Assembly: GCA_044227505.1 (NCBI GenBank)
Contig: JBGAWP010000063.1
Location: 1 to 24,962 of the forward strand
DNA length: 24,962 bases
Reading direction: 5' to 3'
Source: UBA7236 sp044227505
Lineage (GTDB): Bacteria > Bacteroidota > Bacteroidia > Chitinophagales > BACL12
Part shown: in pieces, positions 1 to 7,589 of the stretch
Position numbering within the stretch: the first letter of the stretch is position 1
How the letters are laid out: each line of letters starts with the position of its first letter
Program-made: the position numbers and the translations under genes
The notes under the pieces: model-generated
Told to the model about the DNA's origin: nothing
Seen by the model: only the letters and a program-made list of their open reading frames with translations
Database searches by the model: none

Positions 1-204
1 GGAGGGATAAACAGCTTTAGGATCAAAGGCACAAAATACAGATTGTTCAACAGGAGGAAGTTTAACTACTGCCCTGTTATTTTTATCATCCAAAGTCAGG
101 AATATTTTTTTATTTACTCGGAATGATTTTTTTTCGAAATGCGGAGATTCAACACAACCTTCAAATTCACGTGCTATTTTTTCGCAGGTTTGGATCTTTA
201 CCAT
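1..204 (-). CDS. YjbR/MmcQ-family protein, 3' end cut by the window edge
   Basis: The first 68 codons of a minus-strand gene are present. It starts at the ATG whose complement is 202-204 and runs off the left edge without a stop. The translation begins MVKIQTCEKIAREFEG and continues with ESPHFEKKSFRV and KIFLTLDD, then a VVKLPP segment. This resembles the N-terminal half of the small (about 110-120 residue) YjbR/MmcQ family, in which a CyaY-like fold begins with a phrase about a matching, non-mutated substrate surface (xPHFxxxSFRV). The biochemical role of the family is not established; it is often annotated as DNA-binding on structural grounds. It starts 17 bp after the stop of the acetyltransferase upstream on the same strand, so the two are probably co-transcribed. 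The family call is from recognition of the sequence; function is unknown. Confidence 0.75.
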   Translation of the reverse strand, partial: MVKIQTCEKIAREFEGCVESPHFEKKSFRVNKKIFLTLDDKNNRAVVKLPPVEQSVFCAFDPKAVYPS

Positions 205-221
205 ACAAAGGATAATTAAAA

Positions 222-734
222 TTACAGATCAGAAATTCCGAATAAAAATAACTCCTCCTTTTCTTCAAACAAGATCTTTTTTTCAAACTGTAATCCGATC
301 TTTTCCACCAATTTAATGGAACTGGTATTATCAGGAGTTGTAATTGCGAGTATCCTCTTCAATTTTAAAACTCCTGAGGCAAATTTTAAAGTGGCAAAAG
401 CTGCTTCATACGCATATCCAACACCGGTAAATTCAGGTAAAAAAGCAAAGCCGATATCTACATCCTCCAGTGATTCCCTTTTAATTAATCCGCACATGCC
501 AATTGATGCATTATTAGATTTTAATTCCACCAGATATAAACCAAATCCATGCTCAAAATAACTTTTAATAAATCGTTCTGCTATATATTTTTCCGCATCT
601 GCAATAGTTCTTACATTTCTATCGCCGATATATCGCAACCAACCATCCGTATTTAATAACGCAAGTACAAACGGAGCATCATTTGTTGTGATCTCACGAA
701 GTATCAGTCTATCCGTTTCGATAATATTTTTCAT
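222..734 (-). CDS. GNAT family N-acetyltransferase (RimJ/RimL-like)
   Basis: A 170-residue protein of the acetyl-CoA-dependent GNAT superfamily, RimJ/RimL-like subgroup (Acetyltransf_3 type). The N terminus ETDRLILREIT is the typical first strand of this subgroup. The middle contains IGMCGLIKRE followed by VDIGFAFLPEFTGVGYAYEAA, the strand and pyrophosphate-binding loop region, and the C-terminal part has the family phrase TPDNTSSIKLVEKIGLQFE near residues 132-150. The substrate cannot be read from sequence: relatives acetylate ribosomal proteins, other protein N termini or small molecules. The length matches a stand-alone single-domain GNAT. It lies 15 bp downstream of the RNase gene and 17 bp upstream of the YjbR-like gene, all on the minus strand, which suggests one transcript. 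No unusual base composition was seen. Confidence 0.88.
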   Translation of the reverse strand: MKNIIETDRLILREITTNDAPFVLALLNTDGWLRYIGDRNVRTIADAEKYIAERFIKSYFEHGFGLYLVELKSNNASIGMCGLIKRESLEDVDIGFAFLPEFTGVGYAYEAAFATLKFASGVLKLKRILAITTPDNTSSIKLVEKIGLQFEKKILFEEKEELFLFGISDL

Positions 735-749
735 TCAGATCATCAATTA

Positions 750-2144
750 TCACAGGTCAATCACATCACCCAATTTTGCGATCACTACATTTTGGTATCC
801 TGCATTTTCAAGATGCGTTTTGAAACTTGCCAATGCCTCCTTATCACCGTGCACCAATGCAAGTTGTTTTAATTTATCTTTTTCCTGTGTTCGTAAATAA
901 TCGATCATTTCGCGATAATCGCCATGTGCAGAGAAGCTCGACATAATTTCAACCTTGGCATTCACCTGTTTGTATTCTCCGAACATTCTAATTGTTTTAT
1001 CGCCACGGGTTAATTTCCCTCCGGGTGTATTTTCTGCACAGTATCCAACAATTAATATCGTATTGTCAGGATTTTCAATCGCATTAAAAACATGGTGTTT
1101 TACTCTTCCGGCATTTATCATTCCTGCAGCACTTATCACAATACATCCTTTTACATTATTTATTCTTTTTGATTCATCAACTGATCTTGTGTAACGCAAT
1201 CTGTCAAATCCGAAAGGGTTAGGATCAACGGCCATATATTCGAGTATATCCTTATCGAAACACTCAGGATGTAATTCAAATATTTGCGTTGCATTTACCG
1301 CTAATGGAGAATCAACAAATACAGGAATGTCGGGTAAACGATTTTCACGTACCAATTGATCCAGCATGTAAACAATTTCCTGAGTACGGCCAACACTGAA
1401 TGCAGGTATAATAAGTTTACCCCGTTGGGCAACACAAGTTTGATTAATAACCTTTAAAAAATGATCTTTTTCCTGCGGGGCTTCTTCGTGCAGGCGATCA
1501 CCATATGTTGATTCACAGATCAGAAAATCGCAGGCGGGCATAGGATCCGGATCGCGTAAAATAGGCCTGTCCGGACGGCCTATATCAGCTGTAAATCCCA
1601 AAATAAAATCGCGAAGACCCTGACGTTTAATTTTCATGGTAACGCTTGCGCTTCCTAAAATATGTCCTGAATCTTTAAATACCACTTCCACATCGGGATC
1701 AATTCCAAACCACTTATTATATCCGACAGTGCGAAATAACTCCATGGTTCTTCTCACATCATCCACATCGTATAGTGGTTCTTCAGCAGGCTCATCTCCC
1801 CTGTGTTTATTGGTAAATGCACTCTCCCGCTGCTGAATAAAAGCACTATCGAGCAACAAAATTGCGGTAAGGTCTTTAGTTGCATGCGTGGCATATATCC
1901 GACCTTTAAAACCATCTTTTACCAATTTCGGCAAGCGACCGCAATGGTCAATATGTGCATGTGATAAAACAACAATATCAATTTTTGCAGGGTCAAAAAG
2001 GAATTTTTCATTAAAATTTTCATATTCGGGTTCATTTCCCTGATATAATCCGCAATCCATAAGGATGTTGATACCGTTTTCAAGTGTAAGCAAATGAGAA
2101 CTCCCTGTTACCGTGCCGGCTGCGCCGCAAAATTTTAGTTTCAT
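750..2144 (-). CDS. beta-CASP metallo-beta-lactamase-fold RNase (YSH1/CPSF73-like)
   Basis: A 464-residue zinc-dependent nuclease of the RNA-processing beta-CASP branch of the metallo-beta-lactamase fold. Motif 2 is HAHIDH (His62, His64, Asp66, His67). Further metal ligands fit His161 (DSGHILGSAS) and Asp187. The beta-CASP domain is inserted at roughly residues 205-380, with ESTYGDR near 211 and PAFSVGRTQE at 247-256, and the late beta-CASP histidines are His407 (FSAHGDY) and His432 (LVHGDKEAL). All catalytic residues are present and the length is that of bacterial and archaeal CPSF-like proteins, which lack KH domains. Family members act on RNA as endo- and/or 5'-exonucleases in the cytoplasm; the actual target here is unknown. 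The ATG at 2144 places the conserved first strand (KFCGAAGTVTGSSH) at the N terminus. It is probably the first gene of an operon with the GNAT and YjbR-like genes. Confidence 0.92.
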   Translation of the reverse strand: MKLKFCGAAGTVTGSSHLLTLENGINILMDCGLYQGNEPEYENFNEKFLFDPAKIDIVVLSHAHIDHCGRLPKLVKDGFKGRIYATHATKDLTAILLLDSAFIQQRESAFTNKHRGDEPAEEPLYDVDDVRRTMELFRTVGYNKWFGIDPDVEVVFKDSGHILGSASVTMKIKRQGLRDFILGFTADIGRPDRPILRDPDPMPACDFLICESTYGDRLHEEAPQEKDHFLKVINQTCVAQRGKLIIPAFSVGRTQEIVYMLDQLVRENRLPDIPVFVDSPLAVNATQIFELHPECFDKDILEYMAVDPNPFGFDRLRYTRSVDESKRINNVKGCIVISAAGMINAGRVKHHVFNAIENPDNTILIVGYCAENTPGGKLTRGDKTIRMFGEYKQVNAKVEIMSSFSAHGDYREMIDYLRTQEKDKLKQLALVHGDKEALASFKTHLENAGYQNVVIAKLGDVIDL

Positions 2145-2282
2145 ATTGAAATTTAGTGATGGAAAGATAAAAAGTTAATTTGAATATTGCGGGTATAAAA
2201 CAAATTCCTCTCCCAAAGCAGTTGAAAATAGTTTAAAATGTTCCCTGACAATTATATCGGAAGAAATAGAAACCGAAACAAT

Positions 2283-3083
2283 TTATTTCAATCGTTTATT
2301 TTTTTGCGTTGTAATTTCAATAAACTTTTCTTCCATAAAACTCCGCACCTGTTCCTTTAATTTTGGAACATCCGCATCGGTAAGTCCTGTTACTTCTATT
2401 GGCTCAAAATGGTATATATCAATAATGCCGGGTCGCATTAATGGTTTTTTATTAGGCATTAATATATCCGTATTAATAAATAACATTGGCAGGATGGGGG
2501 TTTGAGTCTGAATGGCAATATTAAATGCACCATCTTTAAAATCGATTAGTGGCCGATCAGTTTTATTACGGGTACCTTCCACAAACATAAAAATATTATC
2601 TCCCGCTAATAAATATTTTTTTAATAATTCAACGCTTTTTAATTTGCTTTCACGACTGGTTCTGTCAACATTTACAGTAGTAACAGAAAATATCTGGCCA
2701 ACAAGTGGTATTTTCAGTAATTCCTTTTTTGCAAGATATCTGACTCTGCCCGGCCATGAAATTGCAGCTGCAGGAGCATCGAGATTAGAGCGGTGATTTG
2801 CAACAATCACATAAGGTCTTTTTTTATTGGTATTCTTGTTTCTGTGAAAGCGATAAATAATGCCACAAAATACCATGAGACTGTAAGCGATACATCTGCA
2901 TAAAAATACGATCGGCCCGAGTGCATGTTTTCCTAATGTCCATGAAAAAATAAAAAAAAATGGCATGGTAACGATCAGCGAAATAAAAAATATAATCGCA
3001 GTATAGATCGTGTATATTAATTTTAAAAAATTTCCTATTCCTTTAATCACGGAGCCAAGATAATATAATCTGAGCAAATTCAT
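2283..3083 (-). CDS. 1-acyl-sn-glycerol-3-phosphate acyltransferase-like (PlsC family)
   Basis: A 266-residue membrane-associated acyltransferase that probably transfers a fatty acyl group to the sn-2 position of lysophosphatidic acid, giving phosphatidic acid for phospholipid synthesis. The N terminus has hydrophobic segments (about residues 20-45 and 55-75), followed by the NHX4D catalytic motif in VANHRSNLDA (His97, Asp102) and the glycerophosphate-binding block FVEGTRNK (Glu169 to Arg172). I chose the ATG at 3081-3083. The reading frame stays open upstream to a TTG at 3138-3140, but the extra 19 residues are not hydrophobic like the family N terminus and would cover a perfect 16-bp palindrome that looks like a control site. 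The gene stands alone: it is divergent from the exonuclease gene, and 138 bp separate it from the downstream RNase gene. Related acyltransferases use other lysolipids, so the exact substrate is inferred. Confidence 0.88.
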   Translation of the reverse strand: MNLLRLYYLGSVIKGIGNFLKLIYTIYTAIIFFISLIVTMPFFFIFSWTLGKHALGPIVFLCRCIAYSLMVFCGIIYRFHRNKNTNKKRPYVIVANHRSNLDAPAAAISWPGRVRYLAKKELLKIPLVGQIFSVTTVNVDRTSRESKLKSVELLKKYLLAGDNIFMFVEGTRNKTDRPLIDFKDGAFNIAIQTQTPILPMLFINTDILMPNKKPLMRPGIIDIYHFEPIEVTGLTDADVPKLKEQVRSFMEEKFIEITTQKNKRLK

Positions 3084-3102
3084 TTGATGTGCCCCGACAA
3101 GA

Positions 3103-3118
3103 ATGTCAGATCTGACAT
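3103..3118. promoter_or_regulatory. perfect 16-bp palindrome upstream of the acyltransferase
   Basis: ATGTCAGATCTGACAT reads identically on both strands, with 8-bp arms and no spacer. It lies 19-35 bp upstream of the chosen acyltransferase start, in the 201-bp gap to the divergent exonuclease gene. Its size and position fit an operator for a dimeric repressor or activator, but no regulator can be named. If the TTG start at 3140 were used, the palindrome would instead be inside the coding region. Confidence 0.4.
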
Positions 3119-3269
3119 AGGCTTTTATGCTTAAATACAAAACTCCTATCCTCTGGCAGGGCCAATATCAGTTAAATACAGACTGCTGAAATTCAATAAG
3201 ATAGACCTTTCTTAAATTATTTTAATCCTAAAATCGCAAAAAACAAAATAAATATTTCTCACAAAAATT

Positions 3270-3277
3270 TATCTTTG
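3270..3277 (+). promoter_or_regulatory. Bacteroidota -7 promoter element, near-leaderless start
   Basis: TATCTTTG matches the Bacteroidota -7 consensus TAnnTTTG. Only 7 bases separate its last G from the ATG at 3285, so the transcript would have a leader of at most a few nucleotides. No TTG-type -33 element is seen at the usual 19-21 bp upstream, which lowers confidence. Confidence 0.5.
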
Positions 3278-3284
3278 TATAATC

Positions 3285-4661
3285 ATGTATGCCATTGTAG
3301 ATATAGAAACCACGGGAACAAATGCAAGTTATAATTGCATAACAGAGGTTGCTATTTATGTGCATGATGGTAAAAAAATTGTGGATGAATGGCATTCACT
3401 CATAAATCCCCAAAGTGAAATCCCGAATTTCATCATTCAAATGACTGGTATCAGCAACGAAATGGTGGAAAATGCACCTATTTTTGAAGACGTTGCACAA
3501 GAAATTTTCAGTGTATTGCACGACAAAATATTTGTTGCACATAATGCAGGATTTGATTATGGTTTTTTAAAAAATCATCTAGGTGAAAATGGATTTGAAC
3601 TTCGAACAAAAAAATTATGCACAGTAAGGTTAAGCAGAAAAATATTTCCCGGACATAGAAGTTATAGTTTGGGCAGATTATGCGAATCGCTTGGCATTAA
3701 CATTGAGAATCGACATCGCGCACAGGGAGATGCTCTTGCAACTTCCAAATTGTTTTCCATGTTATTGGAAAAGGATCCGGAAAATATTGAAACTGCATTA
3801 AAAAAAACATCGAAAGAGCAACATTCACCACCAAACCTTGATAAAACGATTTTAGATAAATTACCGGAAAAACCGGGAGTTTATTATTTCCATGACCAAA
3901 ATGGCAATATTATTTATGTTGGAAAAGCAATAAATATAAAAAGTCGTGTTTGGGGGCATTTCACTTATGCAGACAACCATGGAAAAGAAAATGATCTCCG
4001 CAATTCGGTGTATGATATTACCTACGAACTAACAGGAAATGAATTGGTCGCCTTGCTTTTGGAAAGTGAAGAAATTAAACGCAAGTTTCCGAAATTTAAC
4101 AATGCCCAAAAACTATGGGATAGGAATTATTGTATTTTTAAATTCATTGATCAAAAGGGATATATACATCTGGCAATTGAACGATATAATGCAAAAAAGG
4201 ATGTATTGAAAGTATTCCCTGATATTTTAAGTGCCCGTAGTTTTTTACAGGAAAAAATGTTGGAATTTGAACTCTGTGGAAAATATTGCCACCTTCAAAA
4301 AACTTTAAAGGGCTGTTATAATCATGAGATCGGAATATGTAAAGGTGCCTGTGTAAATAAAGAATCTCCGGATTTTTACAACGACAGAGCCTGGCAAGCG
4401 ATACAATCGTTTGAAAGTGAGGAACATACATATTTTATCATAGATAAAGGGAGAACTCTGGAAGAAAACAGTGTTGTTTATATTGAAAAAGGTCACTATT
4501 TGGGTTTTGGCTTTTTTTCTGGGGAATATCACAATGGAGATCCCGAAATGCTTAAAGAATGCGTGAAATGGCGCCCCGATACTCCTGATGTTCAGCGCAT
4601 CCTTTCAGGTTGGTTAGTAAAAAACAAGGGGAAATCCGCAAATAGGATCATACCACTTTAG
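3285..4661 (+). CDS. DEDDh exonuclease fused to a UvrC-like GIY-YIG nuclease
   Basis: A 458-residue two-nuclease protein. Residues 1-165 are a DnaQ/Pol III epsilon-type 3'-5' exonuclease: Exo I DIETTG (Asp6, Glu8), Exo II HNAGFDYGFL (Asp91), Exo III HRAQGD (His144, Asp149), which makes it DEDDh. Residues 192-280 are a GIY-YIG endonuclease: PGVYYF (Tyr200), IIYVGKA (Tyr211, Gly213), Arg221 and a late LLLESEE glutamate, as in the N-terminal half of UvrC and in Cho. A cysteine cluster follows (331, 335, 344, 352, 356); Cys344-x7-Cys352-x3-Cys356 with Cys331 resembles the four-cysteine Fe-S motif described for UvrC. The same exonuclease/GIY-YIG fusion is known from several bacterial phyla. A role in DNA repair or end trimming is inferred; it is not the replicative proofreading subunit. 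It is monocistronic as far as can be seen. Confidence 0.9.
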   Translation: MYAIVDIETTGTNASYNCITEVAIYVHDGKKIVDEWHSLINPQSEIPNFIIQMTGISNEMVENAPIFEDVAQEIFSVLHDKIFVAHNAGFDYGFLKNHLGENGFELRTKKLCTVRLSRKIFPGHRSYSLGRLCESLGINIENRHRAQGDALATSKLFSMLLEKDPENIETALKKTSKEQHSPPNLDKTILDKLPEKPGVYYFHDQNGNIIYVGKAINIKSRVWGHFTYADNHGKENDLRNSVYDITYELTGNELVALLLESEEIKRKFPKFNNAQKLWDRNYCIFKFIDQKGYIHLAIERYNAKKDVLKVFPDILSARSFLQEKMLEFELCGKYCHLQKTLKGCYNHEIGICKGACVNKESPDFYNDRAWQAIQSFESEEHTYFIIDKGRTLEENSVVYIEKGHYLGFGFFSGEYHNGDPEMLKECVKWRPDTPDVQRILSGWLVKNKGKSANRIIPL

Positions 4662-4726
4662 ATAATACGCATTTAATCGTGTCACATTTCTTCACTAAAA
4701 TACCATGCTTTCCAAACCGATTCTTG

Positions 4727-4734
4727 TAAATTTG
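4727..4734 (+). promoter_or_regulatory. Bacteroidota -7 promoter element for the M17 aminopeptidase
   Basis: TAAATTTG matches TAnnTTTG and lies 32 bp before the ATG at 4767, which predicts a leader of about 25 nt. There is no clear -33 TTG at the expected spacing. Confidence 0.45.
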
Positions 4735-4766
4735 CAATTAACTTAATTTGAATTAACCTCTCGAAA

Positions 4767-6209
4767 ATGACTGCTGTTCTAAGTAAAACTACCGATACAA
4801 CGAATTCTGTTATTGCTGTTTTGATCAGGGATGAAGGCGACTTGTTGCATCCATTATTAAAATCACACCAAAAAATCATATCACAAAAATTGCAGGAACG
4901 CGATAATGGGTATATCTCCATTTATGCTGATTCCTACGTTTTATTAGTAGCCATTTTAAAGGAAAAGAAAGATAAAACCGCAGGAGAATTACAGGAAGAG
5001 GCGCGGTTAAAAGGGGGTAATATTGCAAAACGGATAAATTATGAAAAGAGTAATACCGCATTGGTTCTGAGAGCTTCAAATTCCATTTCCAAGAATGAGG
5101 TTCTGGCTTTTTCAGAAGGCGCTGCCCTTTCTAATTATCAATTCCTTAAATACAAAACAGAAAAAAAAGAAAATTCTCTGCAAAAGGTGTTTTTGAATGA
5201 TGCCGAAATAGATGATCTGGAATTACAGGAACTCAATCATGTAATTCGCGCAAATGAGATCGCAAAAAATTTGGGCAATGAGCCTGTTATAGGATTAAAC
5301 TCTGTTCAACTTGGTGAAAATATTTTGGAAATGAGCCGTGAGCTTCATTTCAAAGCAGAAGTGCTTAATAAAAGTCAGATAGAGGCTTTGCGGATGGGCG
5401 GATTATTGGGAGTAAATTTCGGAAGTTCAGTCCCCCCCACATTTTCAATTTTAGAATATCATCCTGCAAATGCAAAAAATAAAAAGCCTTTGATTTTGGT
5501 GGGAAAAGGCGTAACATACGATACCGGTGGATATAGTCTGAAAGGCGCAGGATCCATGAGTGGAATGAAAATGGATATGTGTGGAGCGGCAGCAGTTATT
5601 GGTGCGTTTTATGCTATCGTCAAAAATGAATTACCAATTTATTGTATCGGATTAATTCCCTCCACTGACAACAGAATTAATTCTGATGCGTTAGTTCCCG
5701 ATGATGTAATTACTATGCACAACGGAACAACTATTGAGGTTTTAAATACCGATGCCGAGGGAAGATTGCTTTTAGCTGATGCATTAAGTTATGCAAAAAA
5801 ATATGATCCTGAACTCGTTATTGACCTTGCAACTTTAACCGGTGCTGCAGCGGTTATAACAGGAACACTTGGCAGTGCTCTTATGGGAAATGATACTAAA
5901 TTCAGAAACGATTTAATTGCATCAGGAGAAAATACGGGTGAGCGCCTTTGGGAAATTCCATATTGGAAGGAATATGCAGACATGCTGAAAAGCGATGTTG
6001 CCGATATGAAAAATATTGGAGGTGCAATTGGTGGAAGTGCCACAGCAGGTAAATTTCTGGAACATTTTACCAGTTATCCATGGTTGCATCTTGATATTGC
6101 CGGACCTGCAATTTTGAAAGAAGAAGAACCCTATAAACAAAAAGGAGCAAGTGGAGTTGGCGTAAGATTGTTGTATGCCTTTGCTAAACGTTTTGCGGCA
6201 CTAAATTAA
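4767..6209 (+). CDS. M17 family leucyl aminopeptidase
   Basis: A 480-residue cytosolic metallo-aminopeptidase of family M17 that removes N-terminal residues, classically leucine, from peptides. All active-site residues are present and each is offset by exactly 23 positions from E. coli PepA numbering: Lys247, Asp252, Lys259, Asp270, Asp329, Glu331 and Arg333. The family signature NTDAEGRL is at 327-334, and GKGVTYDTGGYSLK carries the first metal and catalytic lysines. The N-terminal regulatory domain (residues 1-150) is poorly conserved, as is usual. Members form hexamers with two divalent metals per subunit. The gene lies 105 bp after the exonuclease gene and has its own probable promoter element. 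It is complete, of normal length and has no anomalies. It may act in intracellular peptide turnover. PepA in gamma-proteobacteria also binds DNA, but nothing here argues for that. Confidence 0.95.
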   Translation: MTAVLSKTTDTTNSVIAVLIRDEGDLLHPLLKSHQKIISQKLQERDNGYISIYADSYVLLVAILKEKKDKTAGELQEEARLKGGNIAKRINYEKSNTALVLRASNSISKNEVLAFSEGAALSNYQFLKYKTEKKENSLQKVFLNDAEIDDLELQELNHVIRANEIAKNLGNEPVIGLNSVQLGENILEMSRELHFKAEVLNKSQIEALRMGGLLGVNFGSSVPPTFSILEYHPANAKNKKPLILVGKGVTYDTGGYSLKGAGSMSGMKMDMCGAAAVIGAFYAIVKNELPIYCIGLIPSTDNRINSDALVPDDVITMHNGTTIEVLNTDAEGRLLLADALSYAKKYDPELVIDLATLTGAAAVITGTLGSALMGNDTKFRNDLIASGENTGERLWEIPYWKEYADMLKSDVADMKNIGGAIGGSATAGKFLEHFTSYPWLHLDIAGPAILKEEEPYKQKGASGVGVRLLYAFAKRFAALN

Positions 6210-6236
6210 TTGTAATATTTATTGCCTTTGCATTTA

Positions 6237-6267
6237 GATCTCCCAAGTTTACTAAACCCGGGAGGTC
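6237..6267. repeat. REP-like imperfect inverted repeat between convergent genes
   Basis: Left arm GATCTCCCAAGTTTA and right arm TAAACCCGGGAGGTC flank a single central C. Twelve of 15 positions are Watson-Crick pairs. On the minus strand two more become G-U pairs, so the RNA hairpin is more stable in that direction. There is no T-tract after either arm, so it is not a classic intrinsic terminator. The design, a GC-rich stem with small mismatches sitting between two convergent gene ends, matches REP-type dispersed repeats mobilised by RAYT transposases. I see only this one copy in the window, so the repeat identity is an inference. Confidence 0.5.
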
Positions 6268-6307
6268 ATCAGACTACATTCATTAATTCTTTAATTCCTT
6301 CATTTTT

Positions 6308-6895
6308 TTATTCATCATCTTCTTCCTCCAATTTAAAATTATTTTTGTTTTGTTTTGCTTTGTCATTTTTACTGAGGATATTTAATAAAAATCCACCGGT
6401 AGCATTTATTTTACTCATGTGGGTATTATCGGGATTGAGATATTGCTGATACATGATATTTATTTCGAAACCAATTCTCCTTGAAAAATAATACGCTACC
6501 CCAGGGCCTGCAGAAACGCTGGTGTGATCCACAATACTTTTTGAATAACCGAATGTGGTTGCACGATCAACGCCCACTTCGAATGTTGCTAAAATGAAAG
6601 TTGAGGGTGATAAAGGGTAATAATATTTTGCCTGAGGTGTAAATTTTATTGCTGAAATAAAATTGGTGTCAATGGTCATGGTATAATTTATTGCAAAACC
6701 CGTAAGCCACTCGTCAGTTATAAAATATCCGAAACGCGGGGTGATGGTAAATTTATATTCGTTAAAATCAACTTCTCTGGAAGAGGTGAATGATGCTCCG
6801 CCACCCGTTCTGTAAGTTCCCTTACCGGTTGGGTAACGTTGCGCCAATGCAACTGCAGGGAAAAGCAGTGCATAAAAAAATAGTGTTTTTAACAT
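6308..6895 (-). CDS. small outer-membrane beta-barrel protein
   Basis: A 195-residue exported protein. Residues 1-18 (MLKTLFFYALLFPAVALA) form a clear Sec signal peptide with an Ala-x-Ala cleavage site before Gln19. The rest is built of alternating amphipathic strands rich in Tyr, Phe and Gly, such as FTITPRFGYFITDEWLTG, YYFSRRIGFEINIMY and AKYYYPLSPSTFILATF. This is the pattern of eight-stranded outer-membrane barrels (OMP_b-brl type) common in Bacteroidota. The protein ends with an unusual highly charged tail, KLEEEDDE, after the last strand, which usually ends near an aromatic residue. Function is unknown; such barrels serve as structural or adhesion proteins. It starts 60 bp after uridine kinase on the same strand and could be transcribed from there or from its own promoter. 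Confidence 0.75.
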   Translation of the reverse strand: MLKTLFFYALLFPAVALAQRYPTGKGTYRTGGGASFTSSREVDFNEYKFTITPRFGYFITDEWLTGFAINYTMTIDTNFISAIKFTPQAKYYYPLSPSTFILATFEVGVDRATTFGYSKSIVDHTSVSAGPGVAYYFSRRIGFEINIMYQQYLNPDNTHMSKINATGGFLLNILSKNDKAKQNKNNFKLEEEDDE

Positions 6896-6955
6896 GGTTT
6901 TTCATTTTTAGTGTTGAGGTATGTAAAAATAACCCAATGCTTTTAAAAATAAAAA

Positions 6956-7570
6956 TCATTTGCCTGCAACCTTTGCAGTAATATATTGACTCAACACTTC
7001 AATTGCTACATGATTATCGCCTCCAACAGGCACTATGATATCGGCAAATTTTTTAGAGGGTTCGATAAATTGATCATGCATTGGTCTCACCGTATTAAGA
7101 TATCTGGTCATCACTTCATCTACATTTCTGCCCCTTTCTTCCATATCACGTTTTACTACCCGCATTAACCTATGATCGGCATCTGCATCAATAAATATCT
7201 TAAGAGAAAAAACATCTCTTATAATATCACTGGTCAATACTAAAATACCTTCCACAATCAGTACTTTATTTGGTTTAACAGGATGCGTTGCTTTTTCTCT
7301 TGAGCAGGTGATCATGCTATAAATGGGTTGTTCAATTGTTACTCCATTTTCCAATTGATGTATATGCTCTAATAATAATTCCCACTCAATTGCATCCGGA
7401 TGATCGAAGTTTAATTGTTTGCGTTTCTGTTCCGTTAGCTCCGGATGATCGCGGTAATAGGAGTCTTGAGAAATAACGGCGACACTGTCTTTTTCCAGAC
7501 TTGCAATTAATTTATTTACAAAAGTTGTTTTACCTGAACCGGTTCCACCTGCTATACCAATAATGATCAT
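6956..7570 (-). CDS. udk: uridine kinase
   Basis: A 204-residue cytosolic kinase that phosphorylates uridine (and cytidine) to UMP (CMP) in pyrimidine salvage. The P-loop GGTGSGKT (residues 8-15, Lys14) follows directly on the first strand MIIIGIAG, which fixes the start. The nucleoside-binding region has DSYYRD and NFDHPDAIEWELL, both strongly typical of uridine kinases as opposed to phosphoribulokinases or pantothenate kinases. FIDADADHRLMRVVKRDMEERGR supplies the LID arginines. The length is normal for the bacterial enzyme. The gene lies 19 bp downstream of the AlkB-type hydroxylase gene on the same strand, so the two are probably co-transcribed, although no metabolic link between them is obvious. 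No promoter was found in the 19-bp gap. Confidence 0.95.
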   Translation of the reverse strand: MIIIGIAGGTGSGKTTFVNKLIASLEKDSVAVISQDSYYRDHPELTEQKRKQLNFDHPDAIEWELLLEHIHQLENGVTIEQPIYSMITCSREKATHPVKPNKVLIVEGILVLTSDIIRDVFSLKIFIDADADHRLMRVVKRDMEERGRNVDEVMTRYLNTVRPMHDQFIEPSKKFADIIVPVGGDNHVAIEVLSQYITAKVAGK

Positions 7571-7589
7571 CTTTTAAATTTATGCGAAA

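Noticed and set aside
3084..3140. N-terminal extension of the acyltransferase from a TTG start
   Set aside because: The extra 19 residues are polar, unlike the family N terminus, and would code through a perfect palindrome. The ATG at 3083 fits better.
4144..4532. antisense open frames over the exonuclease gene
   Set aside because: They are opposite-strand shadows of a gene with intact catalytic motifs and have no independent support.
6308..6331. acidic C-terminal tail of the barrel protein as a sign of a frameshift
   Set aside because: The frame is open through to a normal stop and the tail is short; similar charged ends occur in small exported barrels, so a frameshift is not needed.
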